The notes under the pieces: generated by a model
What the model was told of the DNA's origin: nothing
Database searches by the model: none
What the model saw: the letters and a program-made list of their open reading frames with translations, nothing else
Made by a program: the position numbers and the translations under genes
Shown: positions 9,047 to 17,905 of the stretch, in pieces
Layout of the letters: each line of letters opens with the position of its first letter
Position numbering within the stretch: position 1 is the stretch's first letter
Source of the DNA: Micromonospora radicis
Lineage (GTDB): Bacteria; Actinomycetota; Actinomycetes; Mycobacteriales; Micromonosporaceae
Assembly (NCBI RefSeq): GCF_003583405.1
Contig: NZ_QXEC01000010.1
Span: forward strand, 62,001-126,000
Direction of reading: 5' to 3'
Length of the DNA: 64,000 nt

Positions 9047-10309
9047 GTGACGGACGCGAAGATGCCCCTGCGGGCGAAGGTGGCCAGCTCCGTGTCGCGG
9101 ACCGCCGCGGCGCTGTCGCGCGCCGCGGGACGCGGCGACGGCTCGGTGATCGGCGGCTGGCTCGGTCTCAAGATCGACCCGGACCTGCTCGCCCACCTGT
9201 CCTCGGGGCGGGCCATCGCACTGGTCTCCGGCACCAACGGCAAGACGACCACCACCCGGTTGGCCGCCGCGGCGGTCGGCGTCCTCGGCCGGGTCGCCAC
9301 CAACTCGTTCGGCGCCAACATGCCGACCGGCCACACCTCCGCCCTGGCGAAGGCGGGCAGCACCCCGTACGCGGTGCTGGAGGTCGACGAGCACTACCTG
9401 GCGCAGGTGATCGAGGCGACCGAGCCACACGTGGTGGCGCTGCTGAACCTCTCCCGCGACCAGCTGGACCGGGCCAAGGAGGTCGCCATGATGGCGCAGC
9501 TCTGGCGCGCCGCGCTGGCCCGCCACCCGGACATCCGGATCGTCGCCAACGCCGACGACCCGATGGTGGTCTGGGCCGCCACCCCGCCCGCCAGCCACGA
9601 CCACCAGATCACCCCGCCGCACGTCACCTGGTTCTCCGCCGGGCAGCGCTGGCACGACGACTCCTGGGTCTGCCCCGAGTGCGGCTCCACCATCCAGCGC
9701 TCCGGCGACCAGTGGTGGTGCACCGGCTGCGCGCTGCGCCGGCCCGAGCCGCAGTGGACCGTGGACGAGGAGGGCGTGGTCGACCCGACCGGCGCCTGGT
9801 ACAAGGTCAAGCTCCAGCTCCCGGGCAAGGTCAACGTCGGCAACGCGGCCACCGCCCTGGCCGTGGCCGCCGAGTTCGGGGTACGCCCGTTCGACGCCGT
9901 CCCCCGCCTCGGTGACGTCACCTCCGTCGCCGGCCGGTACGCGCAGGTGGTGCGGGACGGCCGCACCGTCCGGCTGTTGCTGGCCAAGAACCCGGCCAGC
10001 TGGCTGGAGGCGTTCGACATGGCCGACCTCGCGCCGACCCTGCTGTCCATCAACGCCCGCGACCCCGACGGGCTGGACACCTCCTGGCTGTTCGACGTCG
10101 ACTTCGCCCCGCTGCGCGGGCGCCAGGTGCTGATCACCGGCGACCGGGCCTACGACCTGGCCGTCCGGCTGGACGTCAACGACGTACCGTTCCAGCACGT
10201 ACGCACCTTCGACGAGGCGGTCCGGGCGGTACCACCGGGGCGGCTGGAGGTCATCGCGAACTACACCGCGTTCCAGGACATCCGAGCGGAGTTGGACCGT
10301 GTCAACTGA
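9047..10309 (+). CDS. murT: Lipid II isoglutaminyl synthase subunit MurT
   Basis: Mur-ligase-like subunit that, with GatD, amidates the alpha-carboxyl of D-Glu in the lipid II stem peptide (glutamine as nitrogen donor, ATP-dependent). In the 420 aa the P-loop SGTNGKTTTT is at 61-70. A four-cysteine ribbon typical of MurT is at C209, C212, C225 and C228. A C-terminal DUF1727-type domain follows. It starts with GTG 7 bases after a TAACCT element and has no ribosome site, so it is probably leaderless. Its end overlaps gatD by 11 bases. It is divergent from the mraZ operon. Confidence 0.95.
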   Translation: MTDAKMPLRAKVASSVSRTAAALSRAAGRGDGSVIGGWLGLKIDPDLLAHLSSGRAIALVSGTNGKTTTTRLAAAAVGVLGRVATNSFGANMPTGHTSALAKAGSTPYAVLEVDEHYLAQVIEATEPHVVALLNLSRDQLDRAKEVAMMAQLWRAALARHPDIRIVANADDPMVVWAATPPASHDHQITPPHVTWFSAGQRWHDDSWVCPECGSTIQRSGDQWWCTGCALRRPEPQWTVDEEGVVDPTGAWYKVKLQLPGKVNVGNAATALAVAAEFGVRPFDAVPRLGDVTSVAGRYAQVVRDGRTVRLLLAKNPASWLEAFDMADLAPTLLSINARDPDGLDTSWLFDVDFAPLRGRQVLITGDRAYDLAVRLDVNDVPFQHVRTFDEAVRAVPPGRLEVIANYTAFQDIRAELDRVN

Positions 10310-11021
10310 GACCCTGCGTATCGTCTGGATCTACCCGGACCTGCTGTCCACCTACGGCGACCGGGGCAACGTGCTGATCCTGGCCCGGCGGGCGCGCCAG
10401 CGCGGGTTCCCGGTCGAGGTGCTGGAGGTCCGCTCCGACCAGCAGCTGCCCACCACCGCCGACATCTACCTGATCGGTGGCGGCGAGGACGGGCCGCAGG
10501 CGCTCGGCGCGCAACGGCTGCTCGCCGACGGCGGGTTGCACCGCGCGGTGGCCCAGGGGTCGGTGGTCTTCGGTGTCTGCGCCGGTTACCAGCTGCTCGG
10601 CACCTCGTTCTTCGCCAAGGGCACCCAGTACCGCGGGCTGGAGCTGCTCGACCTCAGCTCGGACCGGGGCGAGACCCGCGCGGTCGGCGAACTCGCCGGT
10701 GAGATCGACGCCCGGCTGGGCCTGCCGCCGCTGACCGGCTTCGAGAACCACGGCGGGCGCACCCGGCTCGGCCCGGGTGTCGCCCCGCTGGCCCGGGTCA
10801 CCACCGGGATCGGCAACGACGGCAACACCGAGGGGGCGTGGCGGGGCAAGCTGCTCGGCACGTACTCCCACGGGCCGGCGCTGGCCCGCAACCCGGCCCT
10901 GGCCGACCTGCTGTTGCGCTGGGCCACCGGCGCCCAGCAGCTCCCGCCGCTGGACGACACCTGGGCCGACCGGCTGCGGGCCGAGCGCCAGACCGCGGTG
11001 GCCGTCGCCGCCCGGCCATGA
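10299..11021 (+). CDS. gatD: Lipid II isoglutaminyl synthase glutaminase subunit GatD
   Basis: Class I (CobB/CobQ-like) glutamine amidotransferase of 240 aa that supplies ammonia to MurT. The nucleophile Cys94 sits in GVCAGYQLLG, the catalytic His191 in TYSHGP, and an IGGGEDGPQ stretch is near residue 60. Translation starts inside the 3' end of murT (11-base overlap) and the stop overlaps the following gene in ATGA, so the three are coupled. GatD needs MurT for activity in characterised species, which matches the gene fusion-like arrangement. Confidence 0.95.
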   Translation: MSTETLRIVWIYPDLLSTYGDRGNVLILARRARQRGFPVEVLEVRSDQQLPTTADIYLIGGGEDGPQALGAQRLLADGGLHRAVAQGSVVFGVCAGYQLLGTSFFAKGTQYRGLELLDLSSDRGETRAVGELAGEIDARLGLPPLTGFENHGGRTRLGPGVAPLARVTTGIGNDGNTEGAWRGKLLGTYSHGPALARNPALADLLLRWATGAQQLPPLDDTWADRLRAERQTAVAVAARP

Positions 11022-11779
11022 CCCCGGCCGTCCGGCGGCTGCTCGGTGTCGTCCGGGCCTGGGCGACCGGGAGCGGCACCACGCGAGCCGGACGGCGCGG
11101 GCTCCGGTTCGGGCTACCCCCGTCGGTACTCCGGTTCGGCGTACTGCTGCTCCTGCTGGCCGGATTCGGGCTGACGCTGCTGCTGGCGCCGCTGCCCGAC
11201 CCGGCGACGTTGCCGCAGCTGGCCGACCGGCTGGGCGCGTTCGCCCCGGTCGCGGCCGTCCTCGGCGGTGCGCTGCTGCTGGTGGCGCTGGTGCCGCGTA
11301 CCTTCATCACGCTCGCCTCGGGGGCGATCTTCGGAATGCTGCCGGGCGCCCTGTACGCGCTGGGTGCCGCCCTGGTCGCGGCGGCGGTCGGCTTCACCGT
11401 GGGTCGACTGCTGGGCCGGGAGTTCGTGGCCGAACGGGTACGCGGCCGGCTGGCCCGCCTGGACGGCTGGTTCACCCGGCAGAGCGTGCTCGGCGTGATG
11501 ACCGTACGGCTGCTGCCGGTCTCCGGCTTCGGCCTGGTCAGCTACGGCTACGGCACCACCGGCGCCCGGCTGCTGCCGTTCCTCGCCGGCAGCGTGATCG
11601 CCTCCGTGCCGACCGCGTTCGGCTACGCGGCGGTCGGTGCCGCCGTCACCTCCCCCGGCGGGATCAACTGGTTCGCCGCCGCGCCGGCCGCGCTCGGCCT
11701 GATCGCCAGCGCGGTGCTGATCGCCCACTGGTGGCGCGCCGAGCAGCGACGCCGCACCACCCCCGCACCACCTGGTTGA
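11018..11779 (+). CDS. TVP38/TMEM64 family (SNARE-associated, DedA-like) membrane protein
   Basis: Membrane protein of 253 aa in the VTT/DedA-like superfamily, whose members include lipid scramblases or transporters. It has an Arg-rich N-terminus, a first helix near 35-55, and then the domain signature with RTFITLASGAIFGMLPG, a Gly/Ala-rich re-entrant stretch, and MTVRLLPVSGFGLVSYGYG. The ATG overlaps the gatD stop in ATGA. Sitting behind the lipid II amidation pair, a lipid-carrier role is possible but not shown. Its stop codon lies inside the left arm of a perfect inverted repeat. Confidence 0.85.
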   Translation: MTPAVRRLLGVVRAWATGSGTTRAGRRGLRFGLPPSVLRFGVLLLLLAGFGLTLLLAPLPDPATLPQLADRLGAFAPVAAVLGGALLLVALVPRTFITLASGAIFGMLPGALYALGAALVAAAVGFTVGRLLGREFVAERVRGRLARLDGWFTRQSVLGVMTVRLLPVSGFGLVSYGYGTTGARLLPFLAGSVIASVPTAFGYAAVGAAVTSPGGINWFAAAPAALGLIASAVLIAHWWRAEQRRRTTPAPPG

Positions 11780-11835
11780 TCATGAGGTTGGCGGCGGCTT
11801 GAAGATCAGCCACTGCCGCCAACCTCATGATCAAC
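11775..11835. terminator. Perfect 21-bp inverted repeat between convergent genes
   Basis: Arms at 11775-11795 and 11815-11835 are perfectly complementary over 21 bases with a 19-base loop. The element lies between the convergent TVP38 gene and leuS and includes the TVP38 stop codon in its left arm. It lacks a U-tract on either side, so it may be a bidirectional, non-canonical terminator or a dispersed palindrome. Its GATCATG core resembles two other gene-end palindromes at 50097-50160 and 59325-59394. Confidence 0.6.
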
Positions 11836-11848
11836 GGAGCGGGTGGGG

Positions 11849-14680
11849 TCACCGCACCACGGAGACCATGCGGCCCTTCACCACGATGACCTTGCGGGGA
11901 TCCTTGCCGGCCAGTACGCCGGCCACCGCGGCCAGCGCCTCGGCGCGGACGGCCTCCTCGGTGGCGTCGGCGGGAACCTCGATGCGGCCGCGGACCTTGC
12001 CGTTGACCTGGACCGGGTAGGTGACCGTCTCGGCGACCAGCAGGGCCGGGTCGGCGACCGGGAAGTCCGCGTAGGTCAGCGAGGTGTCGTGACCCAGCCG
12101 CCGCCACAACTCCTCGGCGATGTGCGGGGCGACCGGCGCCAGCATCAGCACCAGCGGCTCGGCCACCTCCCGCGGCGTACGGGCCAGCCGGGTCACCCCG
12201 TTGGTCAGCTCGATCAGCTTGGCGATCGCGGTGTTGAACCGGATCCCCTCCATGTCGCCCCGGACGCCGTCGATCACCTTGTGCAGCAGCCGTCGGGTCG
12301 CCTCGTCGGCGGGCTCGTCGACCACCCGCGACTCGCCGGTCTGTTCGTCGACGATGGCCCGCCAGACCCGCTGCAGGAACCGGTACGAGCCGACCACCGC
12401 CCGGGTCTCCCACGGGCGGGACACCTCCAGCGGCCCCATCGACATCTCGTACACCCGGAACGTGTCGGCACCGTACGCCGCGCACATCTCGTCCGGGGTG
12501 ACCACGTTCTTCAGGGACTTGCCCATCTTGCCGTACTCGCGGCTGACCTGGACGTCGCCCAGGAACCAGCCGCCGTCGCGCTCGACGACCTCCTCGGCCG
12601 GCACGTACGCGCCCCGGGCGTCGGTGTACGCGTACGCCTGGATGTAGCCCTGGTTGAACAGCTTGCGGAACGGCTCGAAGCTCGACACGTGCCCCAGGTC
12701 GTACAGCACCTTGTGCCAGAACCGGGCGTACAGCAGGTGCAGCACGGCGTGCTCGGCGCCGCCGACGTACAGGTCCACGCCGCCGCAGTCGCCCTCGCCG
12801 CGCGGCCCCATCCAGTACCGCTCGGTCTCCGCGTCGACGAACCGGTCGCCGTTGGTCGGGTCCAGGTAGCGCAGCTCATACCAGCAGGAGCCGGCCCACT
12901 GCGGCATGACGTTTGTCTCCCGGGTGTAGCGCTTGGGACCGTCACCCAGGTCCAGCTCCACCTCGACCCAGTCGCGGCGGCGCGACAGCGGCGTCTCCGG
13001 GTTGCTGTCCGCGTCCTCCGGATCGAAGGTACGCGGGGAGAAGTCGTCCACCTCGGGCAGCTCGACCGGCAGCATCTCCTCCGGCAGCGCGATGGCGGAC
13101 CCGTCGGCGTCGTAGACGATCGGGAACGGCTCACCCCAGTACCGCTGCCGGCTGAACAGCCAGTCCCGCAGCCGGTAGGTGGTCGCGCCCCGACCGGTGC
13201 CGGTCTCCTCCAGCCAGGCGATGATCCGCGCCTTGGCGTCGGCCACCCCCAGGCCGTCCAGGTCCAGACCGCGCTCGGGCGCGGCGCTGTTGATCGCCGG
13301 ACCGTCCCCGGTGTACGCCTTACCGTCGAAGCCCTCCGACGGCTGCACGGTACGCACGATCGGCAGCTCGAAGACCTCCGCGAACTCCCAGTCCCGCTCG
13401 TCCTGGGCGGGTACCGCCATGATCGCGCCGGTGCCGTAGCCGGCCAGTACGTAGTCGGCGATGAAGATCGGGATCTGCCCACCGGTGACCGGGTTGGTGG
13501 CGTACCCGCCGGTGAAGACGCCCGTCTTCTCCTTGGTGTCGGCCTGCCGCTCGACGTCGGTCTTGGCACCGGCCGCCTTGCGGTACGCCTCGACGGCGGC
13601 GCGCGGGCTGGCGTGCCCGCCGGTCCACGCGTCCCGGGTGCCCTGCGGCCAGGCCGCCGGCACCAGCGCGTCGACCAGCTCGTGCTCGGGCGCCAGCACC
13701 ATGTAGGTGGCCCCGAAGATGGTGTCCGGCCGGGTCGTGAACACCCGGATCGGGGCAACGGCGGTCGGGAAGTCGATGTGCGCGCCGGTGGACCGGCCGA
13801 TCCAGTTGCGCTGCATCAGCTTGATCGGCTCGGGCCAGTCCAGCTTGTCCAGGTCGTCCAGCAGCCGGTCACCGTACGCGGTGATCCGCATCATCCACTG
13901 CTTCAGGTTGCGCTTGAAGACCGGGAAGTTGCCCCGCTCGGAGCGGCCGTCGGCGGTGACCTCCTCGTTGGCCAGCACCGTGCCCAGCCCGGGGCACCAG
14001 TTCACCGGCGCCTGCGACACGTACGCCAGCCGGTGGTCGTCGACGACCTGACGGCGCTCGGCCGCGGACAGCTCGCTCCACGGGCGACCGTCCGCGGTAC
14101 GCCGGGTCCCGGCGGCGAACTCGGCGGTCAGTTCGCTGATCGGGCGGGCCCGACCGGCCTCGCGGTCGTACCAGGAGTTGAAGATCTGCAGGAAGATCCA
14201 CTGGGTCCAGCGGTAGAAGTCGGTGTCGATGGTGGCCACCGAGCGCCGCTGGTCGTGGGCCAGCCCCAGCCGGCGCAGCTGCTCCCGGTACCGCCCGATG
14301 TTCGCCTCGGTGGTGGCCCGGGGGTGGGTGCCGGTCTGCACCGCGTACTGCTCGGCGGGCAGGCCGAACGCGTCGAAGCCCATCGCGTGCAGCACGTTGC
14401 GGCCGGCCATCCGCTGGTAGCGGGCGAAGCAGTCGGTGCCGATGTAGCCCAGCGGGTGCCCGACGTGCAGCCCCGCGCCCGACGGGTACGGGAACATGTC
14501 CAGCACGTACAGCTTCTCGGCGCCGGTGCGCGGGTGGGCCGGGTCGGCCAGCGGACCGGACGGGTTCGGGGCGTGGAAGCTGCCCTCCCGTTCCCAGACG
14601 TCCTGCCAGCGGCGTTCGATCTCGTCGGCCAGCACCGCGGTGTATCGGAACGGTGGGCTGTCGCTGGTCGGGGTACTCAT
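11849..14680 (-). CDS. leuS: Leucyl-tRNA synthetase
   Basis: Class Ia synthetase of 943 aa charging tRNA-Leu. The HIGH-type motif HVGH is at 72-75 in [16 protein letters not shown]. The editing (CP1) domain contains [13 protein letters not shown]. The KMSKS motif is present as KMGKS near residue 718, followed by the anticodon-binding region. The frame is open upstream, but ATG 14680 has a GAGGAGAGGCC ribosome site and the canonical start. The 5' region carries a leader ORF and terminator, so expression is probably attenuated in response to leucyl-tRNA supply. Confidence 0.96.
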   Translation of the reverse strand: MSTPTSDSPPFRYTAVLADEIERRWQDVWEREGSFHAPNPSGPLADPAHPRTGAEKLYVLDMFPYPSGAGLHVGHPLGYIGTDCFARYQRMAGRNVLHAMGFDAFGLPAEQYAVQTGTHPRATTEANIGRYREQLRRLGLAHDQRRSVATIDTDFYRWTQWIFLQIFNSWYDREAGRARPISELTAEFAAGTRRTADGRPWSELSAAERRQVVDDHRLAYVSQAPVNWCPGLGTVLANEEVTADGRSERGNFPVFKRNLKQWMMRITAYGDRLLDDLDKLDWPEPIKLMQRNWIGRSTGAHIDFPTAVAPIRVFTTRPDTIFGATYMVLAPEHELVDALVPAAWPQGTRDAWTGGHASPRAAVEAYRKAAGAKTDVERQADTKEKTGVFTGGYATNPVTGGQIPIFIADYVLAGYGTGAIMAVPAQDERDWEFAEVFELPIVRTVQPSEGFDGKAYTGDGPAINSAAPERGLDLDGLGVADAKARIIAWLEETGTGRGATTYRLRDWLFSRQRYWGEPFPIVYDADGSAIALPEEMLPVELPEVDDFSPRTFDPEDADSNPETPLSRRRDWVEVELDLGDGPKRYTRETNVMPQWAGSCWYELRYLDPTNGDRFVDAETERYWMGPRGEGDCGGVDLYVGGAEHAVLHLLYARFWHKVLYDLGHVSSFEPFRKLFNQGYIQAYAYTDARGAYVPAEEVVERDGGWFLGDVQVSREYGKMGKSLKNVVTPDEMCAAYGADTFRVYEMSMGPLEVSRPWETRAVVGSYRFLQRVWRAIVDEQTGESRVVDEPADEATRRLLHKVIDGVRGDMEGIRFNTAIAKLIELTNGVTRLARTPREVAEPLVLMLAPVAPHIAEELWRRLGHDTSLTYADFPVADPALLVAETVTYPVQVNGKVRGRIEVPADATEEAVRAEALAAVAGVLAGKDPRKVIVVKGRMVSVVR

Positions 14681-14788
14681 GGCCTCTCCTCGAGTCGCTC
14701 GGCGGAGTCTGTCCGTGCTGGCTGGTCTCGGAACTGCGCCCGGCGGCCCGTCCCGGGCCGGCGCCCGGGCAGGAGGTGCGGCGGGCAC

Positions 14789-14814
14789 AAAAAAGCCCCT
14801 CGCGCAGGAGGGGC
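14789..14814 (-). terminator. Intrinsic terminator in the leuS leader (attenuator)
   Basis: On the minus strand a 7-bp GC stem (14814-14808 with 14801-14795, loop of 6) is followed at once by six T residues (14794-14789). This is a textbook intrinsic terminator, oriented with leuS and about 110 bases before its ATG, so readthrough must be controlled for leuS to be made. Confidence 0.8.
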
Positions 14815-14816
14815 CG

Positions 14817-14849
14817 CCGTGCTGTCGCGCGTTCAGCGCATCAGCACGG
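14817..14849 (-). promoter_or_regulatory. leuS leader antiterminator-type hairpin
   Basis: Arms CCGTGCTG (14849-14842, minus strand) and CAGCACGG (14824-14817) pair perfectly over 8 bases, with an inner GCGC/GCGC extension around a 5-base loop. The 5' arm overlaps the last codons and stop of the leader ORF. Outer pairing of GGGCC (14852-14848) with GGCCC (14815-14811) would consume the first bases of the terminator stem, so the two structures look mutually exclusive. Confidence 0.6.
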
Positions 14850-14879
14850 CCCGGTAAGAAGCAGGAAGACTCCGGCCAT
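14841..14879 (-). CDS. leuS leader peptide with three consecutive Leu codons
   Basis: ATG at 14879 opens a 12-codon ORF reading [12 protein letters not shown] before a TGA, with CTG CTT CTT in a row. CTT is unusual in this GC-rich genome. It is too short for ordinary gene finding. It begins 7 bases after a TACACT element and is followed by an antiterminator-type hairpin and an intrinsic terminator, then leuS. This is the layout of ribosome-mediated attenuation: stalling on Leu codons when charged tRNA-Leu is scarce would favour readthrough. Translation itself is inferred. Confidence 0.65.
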   Translation of the reverse strand: MAGVFLLLTGPC

Positions 14880-14886
14880 GTCCGGC

Positions 14887-14892
14887 AGTGTA
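14887..14892 (-). promoter_or_regulatory. leuS leader -10 element
   Basis: TACACT on the minus strand, 7 bases before the leader-peptide ATG, so the transcript would start at that ATG (leaderless leader ORF). No good -35 is seen. Confidence 0.5.
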
Positions 14893-14938
14893 CCGCCATC
14901 GACAGGCCACCGTCGCCCGCCACCCCCGCCCCGCCCGC

Positions 14939-15289
14939 TCAGTCCTGGTCGGCGGGGGTGGGGCCGGCCCGGCCGCCGAGTTCGTCGTAGCGGGTCACGG
15001 CCGCCAGCGGCGCCCCGGACCGGTACGCGGCCCGGGCCAGGGCGTAGCCGCCGACCGGCGCGGTGAACAGTTGCAGGCCGACCGCCACCAGCACCACCAC
15101 GGCGGTACGCGGACCCGGCATCAGCAGCAGCACCCCCAGCAGGACGAAGCTCAGCCCGAGGCTGGCCGCCTTGGCCACCGAGTTCATCCGGTTGTACACG
15201 TCCGGCAGGCGGACCATGCCCACCGCGCTGATCGCGATCAGGGCGGTACCGAGCAGCAGCAGCACCGACGCGGCGAGGGTACGGATCAC
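14939..15289 (-). CDS. mnhG: Mrp-type Na+/H+ antiporter subunit G
   Basis: Small subunit (116 aa) of the multi-subunit monovalent cation/proton antiporter. It has three hydrophobic helices and the conserved segment GMVRLPDVYNRMNSVAKAASLG after the first helix, diagnostic of MnhG/MrpG. It is last in the operon, and its GTG overlaps the mrpF stop in GTGA. After its stop there is only about 50 bp to the leuS leader promoter, so readthrough into the leuS leader is possible. Confidence 0.93.
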   Translation of the reverse strand: MIRTLAASVLLLLGTALIAISAVGMVRLPDVYNRMNSVAKAASLGLSFVLLGVLLLMPGPRTAVVVLVAVGLQLFTAPVGGYALARAAYRSGAPLAAVTRYDELGGRAGPTPADQD

Positions 15290-15543
15290 GGCTGCCGCCG
15301 GTGCACCAGTCGGGCCATCGCCACGGTGGCCAGGAAGCTCACCAGCGTGCCGGTGAGCACCAGGTCGAGCAGATCCGGTGCGTCCAGCCGGGCGGCGAGC
15401 AGGGCCAACGCCGCCAGGAAGACGAAGAACCCCAGGTCCAGCGCGGCGGCCCGGTCGGCGTCGGTCGGCCCGATCACCAGCCGGCCGATCACCACCGCCA
15501 TCGCTCCCACCAGGACCACGAGCAGTACGTCGAGCAGGATCAT
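15286..15543 (-). CDS. mnhF: Mrp-type Na+/H+ antiporter subunit F
   Basis: An 85-aa membrane subunit with three predicted helices and the MrpF signature RLVIGPTDADRAAALD between helices one and two. The ATG at 15543 was chosen because GGAGGTGGCG lies directly upstream and it overlaps the mrpE stop in ATGA; the open frame extends further upstream only as antisense-like Arg-rich sequence. Part of the Mrp complex that exchanges external protons for internal Na+ (and often K+). Confidence 0.92.
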   Translation of the reverse strand: MILLDVLLVVLVGAMAVVIGRLVIGPTDADRAAALDLGFFVFLAALALLAARLDAPDLLDLVLTGTLVSFLATVAMARLVHRRQP

Positions 15544-16001
15544 CGCCACCTCCACGGCACGCCCGCGCCGTCGCCGGGCGGTTCGTCGTCGGGTCCGTTC
15601 TCGGCGGGGTGGTCGGCCGGGCGGATCGCGGCCAGCACCCGCCGTTCCAACTCGGCGACGTCCCGGCGGAAGGCCACCGGGTCGGCGGCGTACATGCCGT
15701 GCACCGACAACGCCGTCGGGTCGCGGTGGATGGCCAGGGTGAGGGTGCCCGGGGTCAGGCTGACCGCCAGCGCCACCGCGGCCACCTCGGTGTCGGTGAC
15801 CGCCCGCAGCGGCACCCGCACCACCCCCGGCGTCAGGCCCGAGCCGGGGGTCAGGATCTCCCAGGCCACGGCGAGGTTGGCCTGGCACAACCGGACGGCG
15901 AAGTAGCCGGTGAAGCGGAGCACCCGACCGGCCCGTACCGCCACGCGCCGGGTGGGCCCGGTGGGGGTGCCCCGGCTCGTTCCGCCGGTGGGTCGCCTCA
16001 T
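15540..16001 (-). CDS. mnhE: Mrp-type Na+/H+ antiporter subunit E
   Basis: A 153-aa MrpE family subunit. A hydrophobic segment near 30-50 holds the typical NLAVAWEIL stretch, then LRAVTDTEVAAVALAVSLTPGTLTL, the conserved MrpE core, and a hydrophilic acidic tail. The ATG at 16001 overlaps the mrpD stop in ATGA, which fixes the start against a long spurious upstream extension. The N-terminus is basic and rather longer than in other families, so only the core is well matched. Confidence 0.9.
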   Translation of the reverse strand: MRRPTGGTSRGTPTGPTRRVAVRAGRVLRFTGYFAVRLCQANLAVAWEILTPGSGLTPGVVRVPLRAVTDTEVAAVALAVSLTPGTLTLAIHRDPTALSVHGMYAADPVAFRRDVAELERRVLAAIRPADHPAENGPDDEPPGDGAGVPWRWR

Positions 16002-17461
16002 CGGCCGGTCACCGCCCGGACGTAGCCGGCCGGGTCGCGCAGCCCCGCCGCGGCGGTCTCCGCCACCACCAGCAACGGTTCGGCGGCCAGCCCCGCCACC
16101 AGTGCGACGGCGGCCAGCGCCAGCGGCGGGGCGGTCAGCGCCGGGCCGATCCGGGCCGCCACGGCCGCCGAGGCCGGCGGTTCGCTGGTGAACAACGCAC
16201 TCCAGATCTTCAGCATGGACAGCAGGGTCACCAGGCTGACCAGCACCGCCACCGTCATCGCCAGCCAGGCGCCGGCCTCCGCGGCGGCCCGCAGCAGCAG
16301 GAACTTCGCCAGGAAGCCGGCGAACGGCGGCAGGCCGGCCAGCGACAGCGCCGCCCCGGCGAAGGCCACGGCCAGTACCGGTCGCACGGTGGCCAGACCG
16401 CCGGCACCGCGCAACCGATCGGTACCCCGCCCAGCGCGCACCGCCGCCGCACAGAGGAACAGCGCCGCCTTCACCAGGACGTACTGGGCCAGGTAGTAGA
16501 CGGCCGCGGTGAGGCTCGCGGCGGTGAACAGCGCCAGGCCGAGCAGCACGTAGCCGATCTGGCTGACCATGTGGAAGGTCAGGATCCGGCGCATCGAGTT
16601 CTCCCCGACCGCGCCGAGCACCCCCACCACCATCGACAGCACCGCCACCGTGCCGAGCAGCCAGTGGTAGGCCGGGTCGCCGCCGTACACCACCGCGTAG
16701 ACGCGGATCACCGCGTACAGGCCGACCTTGGTCAACAGGCCGGAGAAGAGCGCCACCACCACCGGCGAGGCCACCGGGTAGGTGCGGGGCAGCCACTCGT
16801 GCGTCGGCACCAGCGCGCTCTTCACGCCCAGGGCCAGCAGCACCACCCCGGCGGCCACCGCCACCAGCGGTTCGTCCCGGGCCGCGCCGGCCAGTTCGCC
16901 CAGGCCGACCACCCCGGTGGTGCCGTACACCAGGGCCACACCGGTCAGCAGCAGGGTGGAGCCGAGCAGGTTGGTCGCCACGTACACCCGGCCCGCGCCG
17001 TCGCGCCCGGCCCCACCGGCCAGGCTCAGCAGCACGTACGACGGCACCAGCATGACCTCGATCAACACGAAGAGGTTGAACAGGTCGGTGGTGAGGAACG
17101 CCCCGTACGCTCCCGCCGAGAGCACCAGCACCAGCGGCAGGAAGTGCGGCCGGCGGTCGTCTCCGCTACCCACGGCGGAGACCAGGCAGCAGCACACCAC
17201 CAGCGCCGCGACGGTCACCAGCAGGGCGCTGAGCGCGTCCGCGGCCAGGCCGATCGCGGCCACCGGCGGCCAGCCACCGACCCGCAACACGGGTACCGAT
17301 CCGTCGGCGGTGCCGACCAGCAGCACCACCCCCGCCACCAGCACCGCCACCGTGGTGACCAACGCGGCGGCCCGGTGTACCCGGATCCGGCCCGGCAGTA
17401 CGAGCAGCACACCGGCCACCAGCAGCGGCCCGGCCACCGGCAACAGCAGCAGGGTGGTCAC
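15998..17461 (-). CDS. mnhD: Mrp-type Na+/H+ antiporter subunit D
   Basis: A 487-aa polytopic membrane protein homologous to complex I NuoL/M/N proton-pumping subunits. Conserved stretches include DLFNLFVLIEVMLVPSYVLL with the essential Glu, KSALVPTHEWLPRTYPVASPVVVALFSGLLTKVGLY with the key Lys residues, and the LAGLPPFAGFLAKF loop. It overlaps mrpC at its start and mrpE at its stop. In this family, subunits A and D carry the proton paths of the antiporter. Confidence 0.95.
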   Translation of the reverse strand: MTTLLLLPVAGPLLVAGVLLVLPGRIRVHRAAALVTTVAVLVAGVVLLVGTADGSVPVLRVGGWPPVAAIGLAADALSALLVTVAALVVCCCLVSAVGSGDDRRPHFLPLVLVLSAGAYGAFLTTDLFNLFVLIEVMLVPSYVLLSLAGGAGRDGAGRVYVATNLLGSTLLLTGVALVYGTTGVVGLGELAGAARDEPLVAVAAGVVLLALGVKSALVPTHEWLPRTYPVASPVVVALFSGLLTKVGLYAVIRVYAVVYGGDPAYHWLLGTVAVLSMVVGVLGAVGENSMRRILTFHMVSQIGYVLLGLALFTAASLTAAVYYLAQYVLVKAALFLCAAAVRAGRGTDRLRGAGGLATVRPVLAVAFAGAALSLAGLPPFAGFLAKFLLLRAAAEAGAWLAMTVAVLVSLVTLLSMLKIWSALFTSEPPASAAVAARIGPALTAPPLALAAVALVAGLAAEPLLVVAETAAAGLRDPAGYVRAVTGR

Positions 17462-17859
17462 GACGGCTCCCCCGTCGGTCGGGTGTCGTCGGCGCGGCCG
17501 CCGGGGTCGGCGCGGCCGGGTGCGGCGGGATCACCGGCGGCGCCGGGGCCGGCGGACCCGCCGGTCGCGGTGGGCTCCGGCCCGCCGCGGCGGCGGAGCA
17601 GGCCGAGCAGGTGGATGGTGATGCCGAAGGTGATCACGATCGCGGTGAGCACGAACGCCTGCGGCAACGGGTCGGCGGTCTGCGGACCCACCTCCTCCAG
17701 CGCCGTGGTGCGGCGGTCCAGCCCTCCGGCGGCGAGCAACACCACGTTGACCGCGTGCCCGAGCAGGACGAAGCCCAGCACCACCCGCAGCTGCCCCGGT
17801 CGCAGCAGCAGGTACACGCCGGCCGCCACCAGGACACCGACCATGACCGTGGCGCTCAC
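17458..17859 (-). CDS. mnhC: Mrp-type Na+/H+ antiporter subunit C
   Basis: A 133-aa NuoK-like subunit with three helices. LLGHAVNVVLLAAGG and the QAFVLTAIVITFGI segment are the MrpC/NuoK core. The C-terminal 40 residues are a Gly/Ala/Pro-rich hydrophilic tail not found in shorter homologues. The GTG start at 17859 lies 46 bases after mrpA; an internal ATG six codons later is an alternative start. The stop overlaps mrpD. Confidence 0.93.
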   Translation of the reverse strand: MSATVMVGVLVAAGVYLLLRPGQLRVVLGFVLLGHAVNVVLLAAGGLDRRTTALEEVGPQTADPLPQAFVLTAIVITFGITIHLLGLLRRRGGPEPTATGGSAGPGAAGDPAAPGRADPGGRADDTRPTGEPS

Positions 17860-17905
17860 CCCGGCCCCCCGTCGGCGGGACGGGGGCGGCGACGGCGCCC
17901 GCCGC

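Noticed and set aside
11843-14857. A 1004-codon plus-strand frame opposite leuS
   Set aside because: Codon pattern is the complement of leuS; the protein is Val/Arg/Gly/His-rich without any family feature.
14681-14923. N-terminal extension of LeuS
   Set aside because: The in-frame stretch covers the attenuator (terminator, hairpin, leader ORF) and has no similarity to synthetases; ATG 14680 has a good ribosome site.
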